Position numbers and translations under genes: made by a program. The notes under the pieces were generated by a model. It did no database searches. It saw nothing but the letters and a program-made list of their open reading frames with translations, and had not been told where the DNA came from. Positions 23,642 to 32,255 of a stretch of 64,000 nt of DNA are shown here, piece after piece (the first letter of the stretch is position 1; every line of letters begins with the position of its first letter). This DNA is from JACVRW01 sp963814095 (GTDB lineage Bacteria > Actinomycetota > Thermoleophilia > Solirubrobacterales > Thermoleophilaceae), in assembly GCA_963814095.1 (NCBI GenBank), contig CAWFBT010000023.1, forward strand, positions 153,360 through 217,359, written 5' to 3'.

Positions 23642-24391
23642 TCAGCCGCAGGTGATCCAGGAGTCCCTGGTGAGCGTCGGCGCCCCGAGGAACGTGAACG
23701 TTCCGCGCAGCGGCACCTGCGCGCCGGGCGGGCACGAGAGGGCCTCGACGTAGCTGCGCTTGCGGCCACCGACCCGGCGCGTCGCCCGGACCGTCGTCTC
23801 GAACTCGGTGACCGAGATCGGCACGCCTGCGATGACCTGCAGGCTCTGCGGCACGTCGACCTGGAGCCGGTACTGATACTTGCCGCCGCGCAGGGTGGTG
23901 AGCGGGGCGGCGAAGGCGGTGTTCACACGTAGCGGGTTGGTGCCGCTCAGGTGGAAGGTGATCGAGCGGCCGCCGGGGCCGTTGAAGAGCGTGGCCGTCA
24001 GGCGCTGGCGCACGGTATCGCCGACGCCGACCGCGAAGCCGCTGCCGATGCGCGAGGCCTTCGGGCAGGCGCGCAGGCCGCGGCGGTTCAGGGCGTCGGC
24101 GCTACAGCTCGGGAACAGCCGGCTGTTCAGCTGCGAGCCGTACGGGAAGGAGATCGTCGTGCGGTCGAGCGTGGCGGGCAGCTCGCCGGGCTGGTCGCTC
24201 GTGATCCCGAGCTTGATGCCGAGCGATACCGGCAGCGGCTTCTTCGGCACCACGCGGATCGCGGGCCCGACGCTGCCGGTGAAGTCCACGGTGGTGGCGG
24301 CAGTCGCCGGTCCTGTGCCGATCAGCGCCAGGCCGGCCGCGCCGGCCAGCCCGGCGAGGGCCGCGCGCCGCCTGGGGCGGAGCCCAGCCAC
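23642..24391 (-). CDS. Secreted protein, paralogue of the one at 19933
   Basis: A 249-residue exported protein starting at GTG 24391, with a twin-arginine-looking N-terminus (RPRRRAALAGLAGAAGLALIG) ending in a typical ATA cleavage region. The mature part shares FP-x-G, FPSCS, ACPKASRIGSGFA and LQVIAGVPI with the secreted protein at 19933-20646. It starts 2 bp after the stop of the TetR gene at 24394, so the pair is transcribed together. Its association with a TetR gene and the Mce operon suggests a cell-envelope role, but this is only context. Confidence 0.75.
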   Translation of the reverse strand: MAGLRPRRRAALAGLAGAAGLALIGTGPATAATTVDFTGSVGPAIRVVPKKPLPVSLGIKLGITSDQPGELPATLDRTTISFPYGSQLNSRLFPSCSADALNRRGLRACPKASRIGSGFAVGVGDTVRQRLTATLFNGPGGRSITFHLSGTNPLRVNTAFAAPLTTLRGGKYQYRLQVDVPQSLQVIAGVPISVTEFETTVRATRRVGGRKRSYVEALSCPPGAQVPLRGTFTFLGAPTLTRDSWITCG

Positions 24392-24393
24392 GT

Positions 24394-25128
24394 CTAGTCC
24401 GCCTGCGCCCGGGCGCCGGCCGGATCGCCGCTACCCGCCGACGCGTCGGCCTCGAGGATCGCGCGCTTCTGCGCGGCCGCCTGCTCCTCGCCGATGTATG
24501 GCAGCAGGGCCGACTCCACGAGGTCCGGCAGAAGCGTCGACAGCTTGTCCGTCTCGCCCGCGGCGATCATGCGGTAGACCGCCTCGTAGGCGCCCGCCAC
24601 GATCGTCTGGGCGTGCATCTGCGGCACGCTCCCATGCGAGTCGAGCTCGCTGGCGGCGTTCTCCTCGATCAGCGTGGCGAACTCGCCCATCACCGCGGTG
24701 CGCTTGGCGACCGCCTCCGGCCCGGCCGCCATCACCTCGACGATGCACATGCGCGCGAACGCGGGGGAGGCCTCGAGCAGCTCCAGGAAGGCGCGGAAGC
24801 CGGCCGTGACGCGCGGCCCGAAGCCGCTCTCGCCCTCGTAGGCGGCGCGCACGCCGGCGAGCAGCAGGTTCGCCACCTGGTCGTAGGCCTCGAGGAAGAC
24901 CGCGTCCTTGTTCGGGAAGAGCTCGTAGAAGGTCCGCCGCGAGACGCCGGCGCCGCGCACCACGTCCTCGACGCTCATGCGCGCGTAGCCGCGCGCAGCG
25001 GTCGCCTCGGCTACGGCGGCGAGGATGCGCTGGCGCTGATTGCGGGCCACGAAGCTCCGCGAGAGCCCGTGCCGGCCTGGCGGAAGCTGATGTGGGCCAC
25101 GCGGAGACCGTTGGCTCTTTCGCGACAC
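24394..25128 (-). CDS. TetR-family regulator with LPPGRHG leader, divergent from the Mce operon
   Basis: A TetR protein of about 244 residues. The arm QRSPRGPHQLPPGRHGLSR precedes the helix-turn-helix (ILAAVAEATAARGYARMSVEDVVRGAGVSRRTFYELFPNKDAVFLEAYD). The C-terminal ligand domain is long and ends in a low-complexity AGARAQAD tail. GTG 25128 was chosen because it places the arm at the same distance from the N-terminus as in the paralogue at 22152; GTG 25146 and ATG 25239 are alternatives. The dyad at 25140-25157 and the divergent layout make it the likely regulator of the six-gene mce operon, as TetR/FadR-type proteins are for other mce operons. Confidence 0.85.
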   Translation of the reverse strand: MSRKSQRSPRGPHQLPPGRHGLSRSFVARNQRQRILAAVAEATAARGYARMSVEDVVRGAGVSRRTFYELFPNKDAVFLEAYDQVANLLLAGVRAAYEGESGFGPRVTAGFRAFLELLEASPAFARMCIVEVMAAGPEAVAKRTAVMGEFATLIEENAASELDSHGSVPQMHAQTIVAGAYEAVYRMIAAGETDKLSTLLPDLVESALLPYIGEEQAAAQKRAILEADASAGSGDPAGARAQAD

Positions 25129-25139
25129 AGAGGAGACAA

Positions 25140-25157
25140 TGTACACGCCCGCGTACA
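25140..25157. promoter_or_regulatory. Candidate TetR operator between TetR gene and Mce operon
   Basis: TGTACACG (25140-25147) and CGCGTACA (25150-25157) are inverted repeats matching at 7 of 8 positions around a 2-bp centre. The site lies just upstream of the chosen TetR start and about 110 bp before the first mce gene, so it could control both directions. Confidence 0.55.
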
Positions 25158-25266
25158 CGAAAGCTAGAGCCACCGGGAGGGCCTCCAGAGGCGACCGGAC
25201 AACGCGGCTACTGAGCGATCCGGACCGCCCGTGGCGCATGGAAACGACGACGTATACGATGCTCCG

Positions 25267-26637
25267 ATGAGGGGCCAGGAGGGGTGGCGGCGCTCGCTCG
25301 CGCTATGCGCGCTGCTCGCCGGCCTCGCCGCGCTCCTCGTGGTCGTCCTCGCGCGCGACGACTCGCACTCGTACCGCTTCGTGTTCGAGAACGCCGGCCA
25401 GCTCGTCGCGGGCGATCTCGTCCGCATCGGGGGCACGCCCGCGGGCGAGATCGAGAGCATCGAGCTGAGCGACGACGGCCAGGCCGAGGTGGAGGTCTCG
25501 GTCGACGACGAGTTCGCGCCGCTGCACGCCGGCAGCACGGCGACGATCCGGGCGGCGAGCCTGATCGGGGTCGCGAACCGCTACGTCGACGTCCACCCCG
25601 GGCCGAACTTCCGCAGCGAGCTCGACGACGGCGCGCTGCTGAGCGCCGACAACACGACGACCATCGTCGATCTCGACCAGGTCTTCAACGCGCTCGACCC
25701 GCCCACGCGCGCCGGGCTCGAGCAGGTCATCGACGGCTTCGCGGCCTGGTACGGCGGGCGGGAGCGCCAGGCGAACGAGTCGGCGCGCTACCTCGCGCCC
25801 GCGCTCGGCTCGTTCGCGCGCCTGACGGGCGAGGTCAACCGTGACAGCGCCGCCTTCGAGCGCTTCCTCGCGCAGAGCGCCGACGCGCTCGGCACGATCG
25901 CGGAGCGACGCGGCGAGCTGACCGACCTGGTCGGGAACACCGGCGCCACGCTGCGGGCACTGTCGGCGGACACCGCGTCGCTGTCGGAGGCGCTCGTGGA
26001 GCTGCCGCCGGCGCTCGCCCGCGGCAGCGACACCTTCGCCGAGCTGCGGCCGACGCTCACGGACCTGCAGCGGCTGGTCGCGGAGCTCGCACCGGTCGCG
26101 CCCGAGCTCGCCCCGTTCATGCGCCGGCTGGCCGGCTTCGCCGACACGGCCCGCCCCACGGTCGCGGAGCTCCACCGCATGCTCGGCGAGCCGGGAGCCG
26201 GCAACGACCTCGTCGACGCGCTGCTCGATGCCCCGCGGCTCGCGCGCCTGTCCGACACGGCGCTCCCGCGCACCCGGCGCGCGCTGCGCGATGCGGAGCC
26301 GATCTTCGCGTTCGCGCGGCCCTATACGCCCGACCTGACCGCCTGGATGCGGAGTTTCGGCGGGGCGATGGCGCCCTACGATGCCAACGGCCACTACGCG
26401 CGGACGATGGCGGTCTTCGACGCCTTCGAGTTCGTCGACGACCCGGCGGGAGGGCACCTCGACCCGAAGGGTCCCGCGGCCCGCGGGCAGAGCCCGAACC
26501 TGAGCCTCGGCAACCTGCGCCGCTGCCCGGGCGCGGGCACGCGCCCGCCGGCGGACGGGTCGGCGCCGTTCGTCGACAGCGGCGAGCTCTCGAACCCCGA
26601 CTGCGACCCGAGCCACACGGTGGGGGCGAGCCCGTGA
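25267..26637 (+). CDS. Mce/MlaD-domain protein 1 of 6
   Basis: A 456-residue protein with one N-terminal membrane helix (about residues 10-30) and an MlaD domain at about 35-115 (FENAGQLVAGDLVRIGGTPAGEIESIELS, then TIRAASLIGVANRYVDVHPG). A long, mostly helical region follows (about 120-380), of the kind that forms the lipid tunnel of Mce complexes, then a C-terminal tail with cysteines (LRRCPGAGTRPP). Mce proteins form hexamers that move lipids across the envelope with an ABC transporter. ATG 25267 was preferred to GTG 25231; neither has a clear ribosome-binding site. First gene of a six-gene coupled operon. Confidence 0.9.
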   Translation: MRGQEGWRRSLALCALLAGLAALLVVVLARDDSHSYRFVFENAGQLVAGDLVRIGGTPAGEIESIELSDDGQAEVEVSVDDEFAPLHAGSTATIRAASLIGVANRYVDVHPGPNFRSELDDGALLSADNTTTIVDLDQVFNALDPPTRAGLEQVIDGFAAWYGGRERQANESARYLAPALGSFARLTGEVNRDSAAFERFLAQSADALGTIAERRGELTDLVGNTGATLRALSADTASLSEALVELPPALARGSDTFAELRPTLTDLQRLVAELAPVAPELAPFMRRLAGFADTARPTVAELHRMLGEPGAGNDLVDALLDAPRLARLSDTALPRTRRALRDAEPIFAFARPYTPDLTAWMRSFGGAMAPYDANGHYARTMAVFDAFEFVDDPAGGHLDPKGPAARGQSPNLSLGNLRRCPGAGTRPPADGSAPFVDSGELSNPDCDPSHTVGASP

Positions 26638-27920
26638 AGCTCCGGATCGCGCTGCCCGCGGCCATTGGCGCCGGTCTCTTGATCGGCGCGCTCGCCGCCG
26701 GCGGGGGCGGCGACGACGGCTATCGCGTGCGGGCGATCTTCGACAACGCGAGCTTCGTCATCCCGGGCGAGGAGGTGCGCGTGGCCGGCGTGACGGTGGG
26801 CTCGATCGCCGACGTCGACCTCACGAGTGCGGGCCGCGCCGCGGTGGTGCTCGAGATCGACGATCCCGCCTTCCGGCCCTTCCGGCGCGACGCGCATTGC
26901 CAGATCCGGCTGCAGTCGCTGATCGGCGAGCAGTACGTCGAGTGCGAGCCGACGCAGGCGCGTGAGACGGGCGCCCCGCCGCCGGCGGCGCTGCCGCGGA
27001 TCGAGTCGGGGGAGGGCGAGGGCGAGCACCTGCTGGCGGTCGAGAACACCACCACGCCGGTGGCGCTCGACCTGATCACGAACATCCAGCGGCTGCCGCA
27101 GCGCGAGCGCCTGCGGCTCGTGATCGGCGAGCTGGGCGCGGGGCTGGCGGGCAACGGCGAGCGCCTGCGCGCCGCCCTGCGGCGTGCCAACCCGGCGCTC
27201 CAGGAGCTGAACAAGGTCGTTGCCGTTCTCGCCTCGCAGGACCGGCTGCTCGCGCGGCTCGTCGACGAGTCGGATCGCCTGCTCGAGCCCTGGGCGGCGC
27301 GGCGGCGCGAGACGGCGGGCTTCATCGACGGCGCCGGCGCCACCGCGCTGGCCACGGCGGAACGGGGCGAGGACCTCGAGCGGGACTTCGAGCTGCTGCC
27401 CGGCTTCCTGCGCGAGCTCGAGCCGACCGCCGAGCGCTTCGAGGCGTTCGCGGCCCAGGCCGACCCGGCACTCGCGAGCCTTGCCGGCGAAGCGCCGGCG
27501 ATCAACGACGCGGTCGAGCGGCTTGGGCCGTTCAGCGACGCCGCGCTGCCGGCGCTCGACTCGCTCGGCGAGCTTGCGCGGCGCGGGCGCACGCTGGTGC
27601 CGGCCATCGAGCCGCTCGTGCGCGACCTGCGCCGGCTCGGGCGCCCGGCGCGCCCCGCGGCCCGCGACAGCGCCGCGCTCGTCTCGAGCTTCGACGACGC
27701 GGGTGGCACCGAAGAGCTGATGCGGCTGATCTTCTTCTACGCGAACGCCATCAACGGCGTCGACCGCTACGGCCACTACGTGCGCGCGGGGCTGAACGTC
27801 GGAGCCTGCTCGGTGCGTGCCTCGGAGGCCCCGGGCGGCTGCTTTGCGACCTTCGACAGCGGCGCAGCCGCCGCCGCTCTCGACTACCTGCTCGGACCGG
27901 ACGAGGAGCGCGGCAGATGA
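26634..27920 (+). CDS. Mce/MlaD-domain protein 2 of 6
   Basis: A 428-residue protein starting at GTG 26634 in a GTGA overlap with gene 1. The membrane helix is at residues 5-22 and the MlaD domain at about 28-110 (FDNASFVIPGEEVRVAGVTVGSIADVDL, then IRLQSLIGEQYVECEPT). A helical region rich in RLARLVDESDRLLEP-type segments follows, then a C-terminal segment (FFYANAINGVDRYGHYVRAGLNVGACSV) resembling the end of protein 1 (GHYART). Within a heterohexameric Mce complex it would supply one subunit; the order is not informative about position. Confidence 0.9.
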   Translation: MKLRIALPAAIGAGLLIGALAAGGGGDDGYRVRAIFDNASFVIPGEEVRVAGVTVGSIADVDLTSAGRAAVVLEIDDPAFRPFRRDAHCQIRLQSLIGEQYVECEPTQARETGAPPPAALPRIESGEGEGEHLLAVENTTTPVALDLITNIQRLPQRERLRLVIGELGAGLAGNGERLRAALRRANPALQELNKVVAVLASQDRLLARLVDESDRLLEPWAARRRETAGFIDGAGATALATAERGEDLERDFELLPGFLRELEPTAERFEAFAAQADPALASLAGEAPAINDAVERLGPFSDAALPALDSLGELARRGRTLVPAIEPLVRDLRRLGRPARPAARDSAALVSSFDDAGGTEELMRLIFFYANAINGVDRYGHYVRAGLNVGACSVRASEAPGGCFATFDSGAAAAALDYLLGPDEERGR

Positions 27921-29377
27921 ACCGCAGACCCGGGGCGGGCGCGTTGTCCGGCAGCCCCGTGCTGGTCGGCGCGGTGACCCTGCTCGTGACTGTCATCGCG
28001 GTCTTCCTCTCGTACAACGCCAACGAGGGGCTGCCGTTCGTGCCGAGCTACCCGCTCGAGGCCGAAGTACCGAACGCGGCCGGGCTCGTGCGCGGCAACG
28101 AGGTGCGCATCGGCGGGGCCCGCGCCGGCGTCGTGAGCGGGATCTCGACGCGCACGCACGAGAACGGCTCGGTCAGCGCCGTGCTCGAGCTCGAGCTCGA
28201 GCCGGGGCTGCGGCCGCTGCCGGCGGACTCGACGCTGATGGTGCGGCCGCGCTCGGCACTCGGGCTCAAGTACGTCGAGATCACGATGGGCCGCTCGCGC
28301 CGCGGCTTCGCGGACAACGCCCGCATCCCCGTCGAGAACCTGACCGCCGAGCCGGTCGAGATCGACGAGTTCTTCAACATGTTCGACGACCCGACGCGGG
28401 CGGCGCTCGGCTCCGGCATGCAGAGCTACGGAACCGCGCTCGCCGGCCGCGGCGAGGCGCTCGGCCGCGCGCTCGCAGGCCTCGACCCGCTCCTGCGCAG
28501 GCTCGAGCCGGTGATGCGCAACCTCGCCTCCGAGCGCACGGGCCTCGCCCGGCTGTTCCCGGCGCTCGAGCAGGCCGCCGCCGAGCTGGCGCCGGTGGCG
28601 GACCTGCAGGCATCGATGTGGGTGGCGCTCGACGGCACGTTCGCGTCGCTGGCCGCGGTCAGCGACTCGATCCAGGAGTCGATCTCAGGGGCCCCGCCGG
28701 TGCTCGAAGCCGGCATCGAGGGCTTCCCGCAGCAGCGGCCGCTGCTCGTGGAGAGCGAGGAGCTCTTCCGCCGCCTGCGGCCCGCCTTCGCGTCGCTGGC
28801 GGGAGCGGCCCCCGATCTGTCGGCGGCGCTCGCGGCCGGCGAGCCGGCGCTGCGCCGCTCCCCGGCGCTCACGCGCCGCCTGACGCGCACGCTCGAGCTC
28901 GTCGAGGAGTTCGGCGCCGACCCGCGCGTACCGCGCGGGCTCGAGCGGCTGACCCGCAGCGCCTCGGTGCTCGCCCCGCTTGCCGCGTTCGTGGCGCCGG
29001 CGCAGACCAAGTGCAACTACGCGGCGCTCGTGCTGCGCAACGCCGCCAGCGCGCTCTCCGAGGCCGACTCGGTCGGGACGATGCTGCGCTTCGTACCGCT
29101 CGCCATGCCGGTGCTGCCCGGCAGCGAGGCGGGCCCCGCGGCCACGCCCGCGAACGGGCCGGCGCCGCCACCGGGCGCCTCGGCCCGCGAGCTGTCCCTC
29201 ACCGACGACAGCTTCCTGCACTCGAACCCCTATCCGAACAGCGCCGCACCCGGGCAGGTCCAGGAGTGCGAGGCCGGCAACGAGAGCTACGCCGGACTGC
29301 GCAACCGCCAGGCGATCGGCAACCAGCCGGGGAACCAGGGCGAGAGCACCGAGCGCACCCGGAGGGTGGGCGAATGA
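27917..29377 (+). CDS. Mce/MlaD-domain protein 3 of 6
   Basis: A 486-residue protein in ATGA overlap with gene 2. The membrane helix is at residues 16-34 (LVGAVTLLVTVIAVFLSY), with the MlaD domain about 45-130 (AEVPNAAGLVRGNEVRIGGARAGVVSGI, RPRSALGLKYVEITMG). A helical tunnel region and the segment QTKCNYAALVLRNAASAL come near 355-375. The C-terminal 80 residues are Pro/Ala-rich and probably disordered. Some mycobacterial MceC-type members also carry such tails. Confidence 0.9.
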   Translation: MNRRPGAGALSGSPVLVGAVTLLVTVIAVFLSYNANEGLPFVPSYPLEAEVPNAAGLVRGNEVRIGGARAGVVSGISTRTHENGSVSAVLELELEPGLRPLPADSTLMVRPRSALGLKYVEITMGRSRRGFADNARIPVENLTAEPVEIDEFFNMFDDPTRAALGSGMQSYGTALAGRGEALGRALAGLDPLLRRLEPVMRNLASERTGLARLFPALEQAAAELAPVADLQASMWVALDGTFASLAAVSDSIQESISGAPPVLEAGIEGFPQQRPLLVESEELFRRLRPAFASLAGAAPDLSAALAAGEPALRRSPALTRRLTRTLELVEEFGADPRVPRGLERLTRSASVLAPLAAFVAPAQTKCNYAALVLRNAASALSEADSVGTMLRFVPLAMPVLPGSEAGPAATPANGPAPPPGASARELSLTDDSFLHSNPYPNSAAPGQVQECEAGNESYAGLRNRQAIGNQPGNQGESTERTRRVGE

Positions 29378-30903
29378 GGCGCGGCTACCGCAGCGGCGTG
29401 CGGCCCTTCACGGCGGGCGTCATCGCGCTCGTGCTGATCGCGATCGGAACCTGGTTCGCCTTCGCGAAGGACGTGCCGTTCGTGGACGGCTACCGGATCC
29501 AGGCCGTCTTCAAGAACTCGAACCTCGTGGGGCAGCGCTCGCCCGTCCGGATCGCCGGCGTCGACGTCGGCGAGGTCGTGAAGGTCGAGCGCTACCGCGA
29601 CACGCAGATGGCGCTCGTGACGATGGAGATCGACGACGCTGGCCGTCCGATCCACAGCGACGCCACGATCAAGATCCGGCCGCGGCTCTTCCTCGAGGGC
29701 AACTTCTATCTGGACGTCCAGCCCGGTACCCCGGCGGGCGACGAACTGGCGGACGGAGGCCTGATCCCGGCCACGCAGACGTCGGTGCCGGTCCAGCTGG
29801 ACCAGGTGCTGACCGCGCTCCAGGCGGACACGCGCGCCGGGCTTCAGCGCACGCTGCGCGGGCTCGGCGCCGCTCTGGGGAGCGCGCCGGCGGGCGAGCT
29901 CAGCGGCGGCGCGGCGCTCGGGCGCTCGCTGGAGACGGCGCCCGGCGCGCTGCGCGACTCGGCGATCGCCGCGGACGCGTTGCGCGGCGAGGCGCCGCGC
30001 GACCTGTCGCGACTGATCCGCGGGCTCGCCCGCACGAGCGGCGCGCTCGCTCGCAACGAGCAGCAGCTCGGCGGCTTGATCAGCGACTTCAACACGACGA
30101 TGGCGACGACGGCTTCGCGCGCGCCGCAGCTCGAGCAGATCGTGCGACTGCTCGGGCCGACCGCGGCGAACGCGAACCGCGCCTTCGCGAGTCTTTCCGG
30201 GGCGCTCCCGGACACGCGTGCGTTCGCGCGGGAGGTCCTGCCGGGCGTCCAGGAGCTGCCGGCGACGATCGCCGCCGCCGACCCCTGGCTCGACCAGGCA
30301 ACAGCGCTCTTCGGGCCCGCCGAGCTGGGCGGCCTGCTGGCGGATCTCGGGCCGGCGACGCGCGAGCTCGCAGGGCTCGAGCACGGCTCGCTCGACCTGC
30401 TGCCCGAGTTCGAGCTGCTGAGCCGGTGCGCCACCGAGGTGCTGATCCCGACGGGTGAGATCCGGGTCGAGGACGGCGAGCACTCTGCAGGCGTCGAGAA
30501 CTACAAGGAGCTCTGGTACGCAATGGTCGGCCAGGCCGGCGAGGGCCAGAGCTTCGACGGCAACGGGCCATTCCTGCGGCTCGGCGCGCCGGGCGGGGCC
30601 CAGACGATCCAGACGGGGCGCACCAACTACACGGGGCTGTCGCTGTTCGGCAACGCAACGACGCCGCCGCTCGCCACGCGGCCCGCCTTTCCGGGCACGC
30701 CGCCGCCGCTCGGACGCGGCCGCCCGTGCCACCGCAACCCGCAGCCGGACGTGAACGGCCCGGCCTCGAGCGGACCGGCCGACGGCTCGCGGCCGGGCGC
30801 CGCGGCGCCACCGGCCCCGCCGGTGGCGACCGAGTCGCCGCTCAGCTCGGCGGCGCGCCGGCTGACGCCGCTCGCAAGCCTGCGCGCGGAGGCCAGGCCG
30901 TGA
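29374..30903 (+). CDS. Mce/MlaD-domain protein 4 of 6
   Basis: A 509-residue protein in ATGA overlap with gene 3. The membrane helix is at residues 11-30 (FTAGVIALVLIAIGTWFAF), with the MlaD domain about 40-125 (FKNSNLVGQRSPVRIAGVDVGEVVKVERY, IRPRLFLEGNFYLDVQPG). The helical region is followed by a conserved block ENYKELWYAMVGQAGEGQSFDGNGPF, which in other Mce proteins lies at the end of the tunnel region, and then a Pro-rich tail of about 75 residues. Confidence 0.9.
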   Translation: MRRGYRSGVRPFTAGVIALVLIAIGTWFAFAKDVPFVDGYRIQAVFKNSNLVGQRSPVRIAGVDVGEVVKVERYRDTQMALVTMEIDDAGRPIHSDATIKIRPRLFLEGNFYLDVQPGTPAGDELADGGLIPATQTSVPVQLDQVLTALQADTRAGLQRTLRGLGAALGSAPAGELSGGAALGRSLETAPGALRDSAIAADALRGEAPRDLSRLIRGLARTSGALARNEQQLGGLISDFNTTMATTASRAPQLEQIVRLLGPTAANANRAFASLSGALPDTRAFAREVLPGVQELPATIAAADPWLDQATALFGPAELGGLLADLGPATRELAGLEHGSLDLLPEFELLSRCATEVLIPTGEIRVEDGEHSAGVENYKELWYAMVGQAGEGQSFDGNGPFLRLGAPGGAQTIQTGRTNYTGLSLFGNATTPPLATRPAFPGTPPPLGRGRPCHRNPQPDVNGPASSGPADGSRPGAAAPPAPPVATESPLSSAARRLTPLASLRAEARP

Positions 30904-32255
30904 ACCGCCGCTCGCGCATGTTGCGCGGACTGCGCGCCAACGCGGCGGCGGGCGGCGCGCTCGTCGCCATCGTGCTCATGGCCTCGGTGATCGGCGGCTA
31001 CATCCTCGCCAACCAACGGGTCAACTGGCCGGGCTGGATCCCGGTGATCGGCGAGACCCACTTCGAGCTGCGCGTCCAGCTCGACAGCGGCCAGGGCGTG
31101 CTCCCCGGTCAGGGTCAGGCGGTCAACGTGTCCGGCGTCCGGATCGGCGACATCGAGAGCATCGACCTCGTCGACGGCAAGGCTGTGGCGTCGCTCAACC
31201 TCGACCCCGAAGAGGCGCGCGTCTACCCCGACGCGACGATCCTGCTGCGACCGAAGACGGGCGTCAAGGACATGGTCGTCGAGCTCGACCCGGGCAGCCG
31301 CGCGGCCGGCGACCGGCTCGAGAGCGGCGCGCTGCTCACGAACGCGTCGACGCTCACCGACGTCAACATCTCCGACGTCCTCGAGACGCTCGACGCGGAC
31401 ACGCGCGACTACCTGCAGCTGCTCGTGGACGGGGCGGGGCGTGCGCTCGGGGACGGCGGCGGCAGCGATCTGGCCGCGACGCTGCGGCAGTTCCCGGCGC
31501 TGTCTCGCAACGTGGCGAGGGCGAGCCATCTGGTGGCGCAGCGACGCGAGCGGCTCGAGCGCCTGATGTCGAACTTCTCGAAGCTGATCGGCGAGCTCGG
31601 CGCCCACGACGACGAGCTCGCCCGCTTCGTCCAGGGCAGCTCCGCGGTCTTCCGCCGGATTGCGAGCCAGAACGAGAACTTCGCGGCCACGCTCGACCTG
31701 CTGCCGGGCACGCTCGAAAGCTCGAACCGGGCGCTCGTTCAGGTCGATGAGCTCGGCAGGACGCTGCAGGCGAGCCTGGGCGAGTTGCGCCCCGCCGCAC
31801 GGGCGCTTGGACCCGCGCTCGAGCAGACGCAGCCGCTCCTGCGCGAGACCGTGGCGCCGCTGCGCGACGAGCTGCGCCCGTTCAGCCGCGAGGCGCAGCC
31901 GCTCGCGCGCGAGCTGCTGCCGGCGGCGCGCGACCTGAACGCGTCGGTCCCGGACTTCCAGCGTTTCACCGAGGTGCTGAACGCGCTTTTCGACGAGCTC
32001 GCATACGACCCGCCGGGCAACCGTGAGGGCTTCCTCTTCTACCTGCCCTGGGCGATTCACAACACGAACTCGACGCTCGCCGCGCAGGACGGCATCGGGC
32101 CGCTGCGCCGCGGGCTCGTGCTGATGTCGTGCGGATCGCTCGAGCTGCTCGACATCTTCGAGCGCCGCGGCGACTACAACCCGACGCTGAGCAGCCTCGT
32201 GCGCCTGCTGAACGCGCCTCAGCAAGGCGCCGTCTGCCCGGGGGGCGGAGGGTGA
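30900..32255 (+). CDS. Mce/MlaD-domain protein 5 of 6
   Basis: A 451-residue protein starting at GTG 30900 in a GTGA overlap with gene 4. The membrane helix is at residues 16-38 (AGGALVAIVLMASVIGGYILA), with the MlaD domain about 50-140 (LDSGQGVLPGQGQAVNVSGVRIGDIESIDLV, LRPKTGVKDMVVELDPG). A long helical region (residues 150-360) with heptad-like RERLERLMSNFSKLIGELG precedes a Cys-containing end (LVLMSCGSLELL, GAVCPGGGG). No lipobox is seen, unlike mycobacterial MceE lipoproteins. Confidence 0.9.
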   Translation: MNRRSRMLRGLRANAAAGGALVAIVLMASVIGGYILANQRVNWPGWIPVIGETHFELRVQLDSGQGVLPGQGQAVNVSGVRIGDIESIDLVDGKAVASLNLDPEEARVYPDATILLRPKTGVKDMVVELDPGSRAAGDRLESGALLTNASTLTDVNISDVLETLDADTRDYLQLLVDGAGRALGDGGGSDLAATLRQFPALSRNVARASHLVAQRRERLERLMSNFSKLIGELGAHDDELARFVQGSSAVFRRIASQNENFAATLDLLPGTLESSNRALVQVDELGRTLQASLGELRPAARALGPALEQTQPLLRETVAPLRDELRPFSREAQPLARELLPAARDLNASVPDFQRFTEVLNALFDELAYDPPGNREGFLFYLPWAIHNTNSTLAAQDGIGPLRRGLVLMSCGSLELLDIFERRGDYNPTLSSLVRLLNAPQQGAVCPGGGG

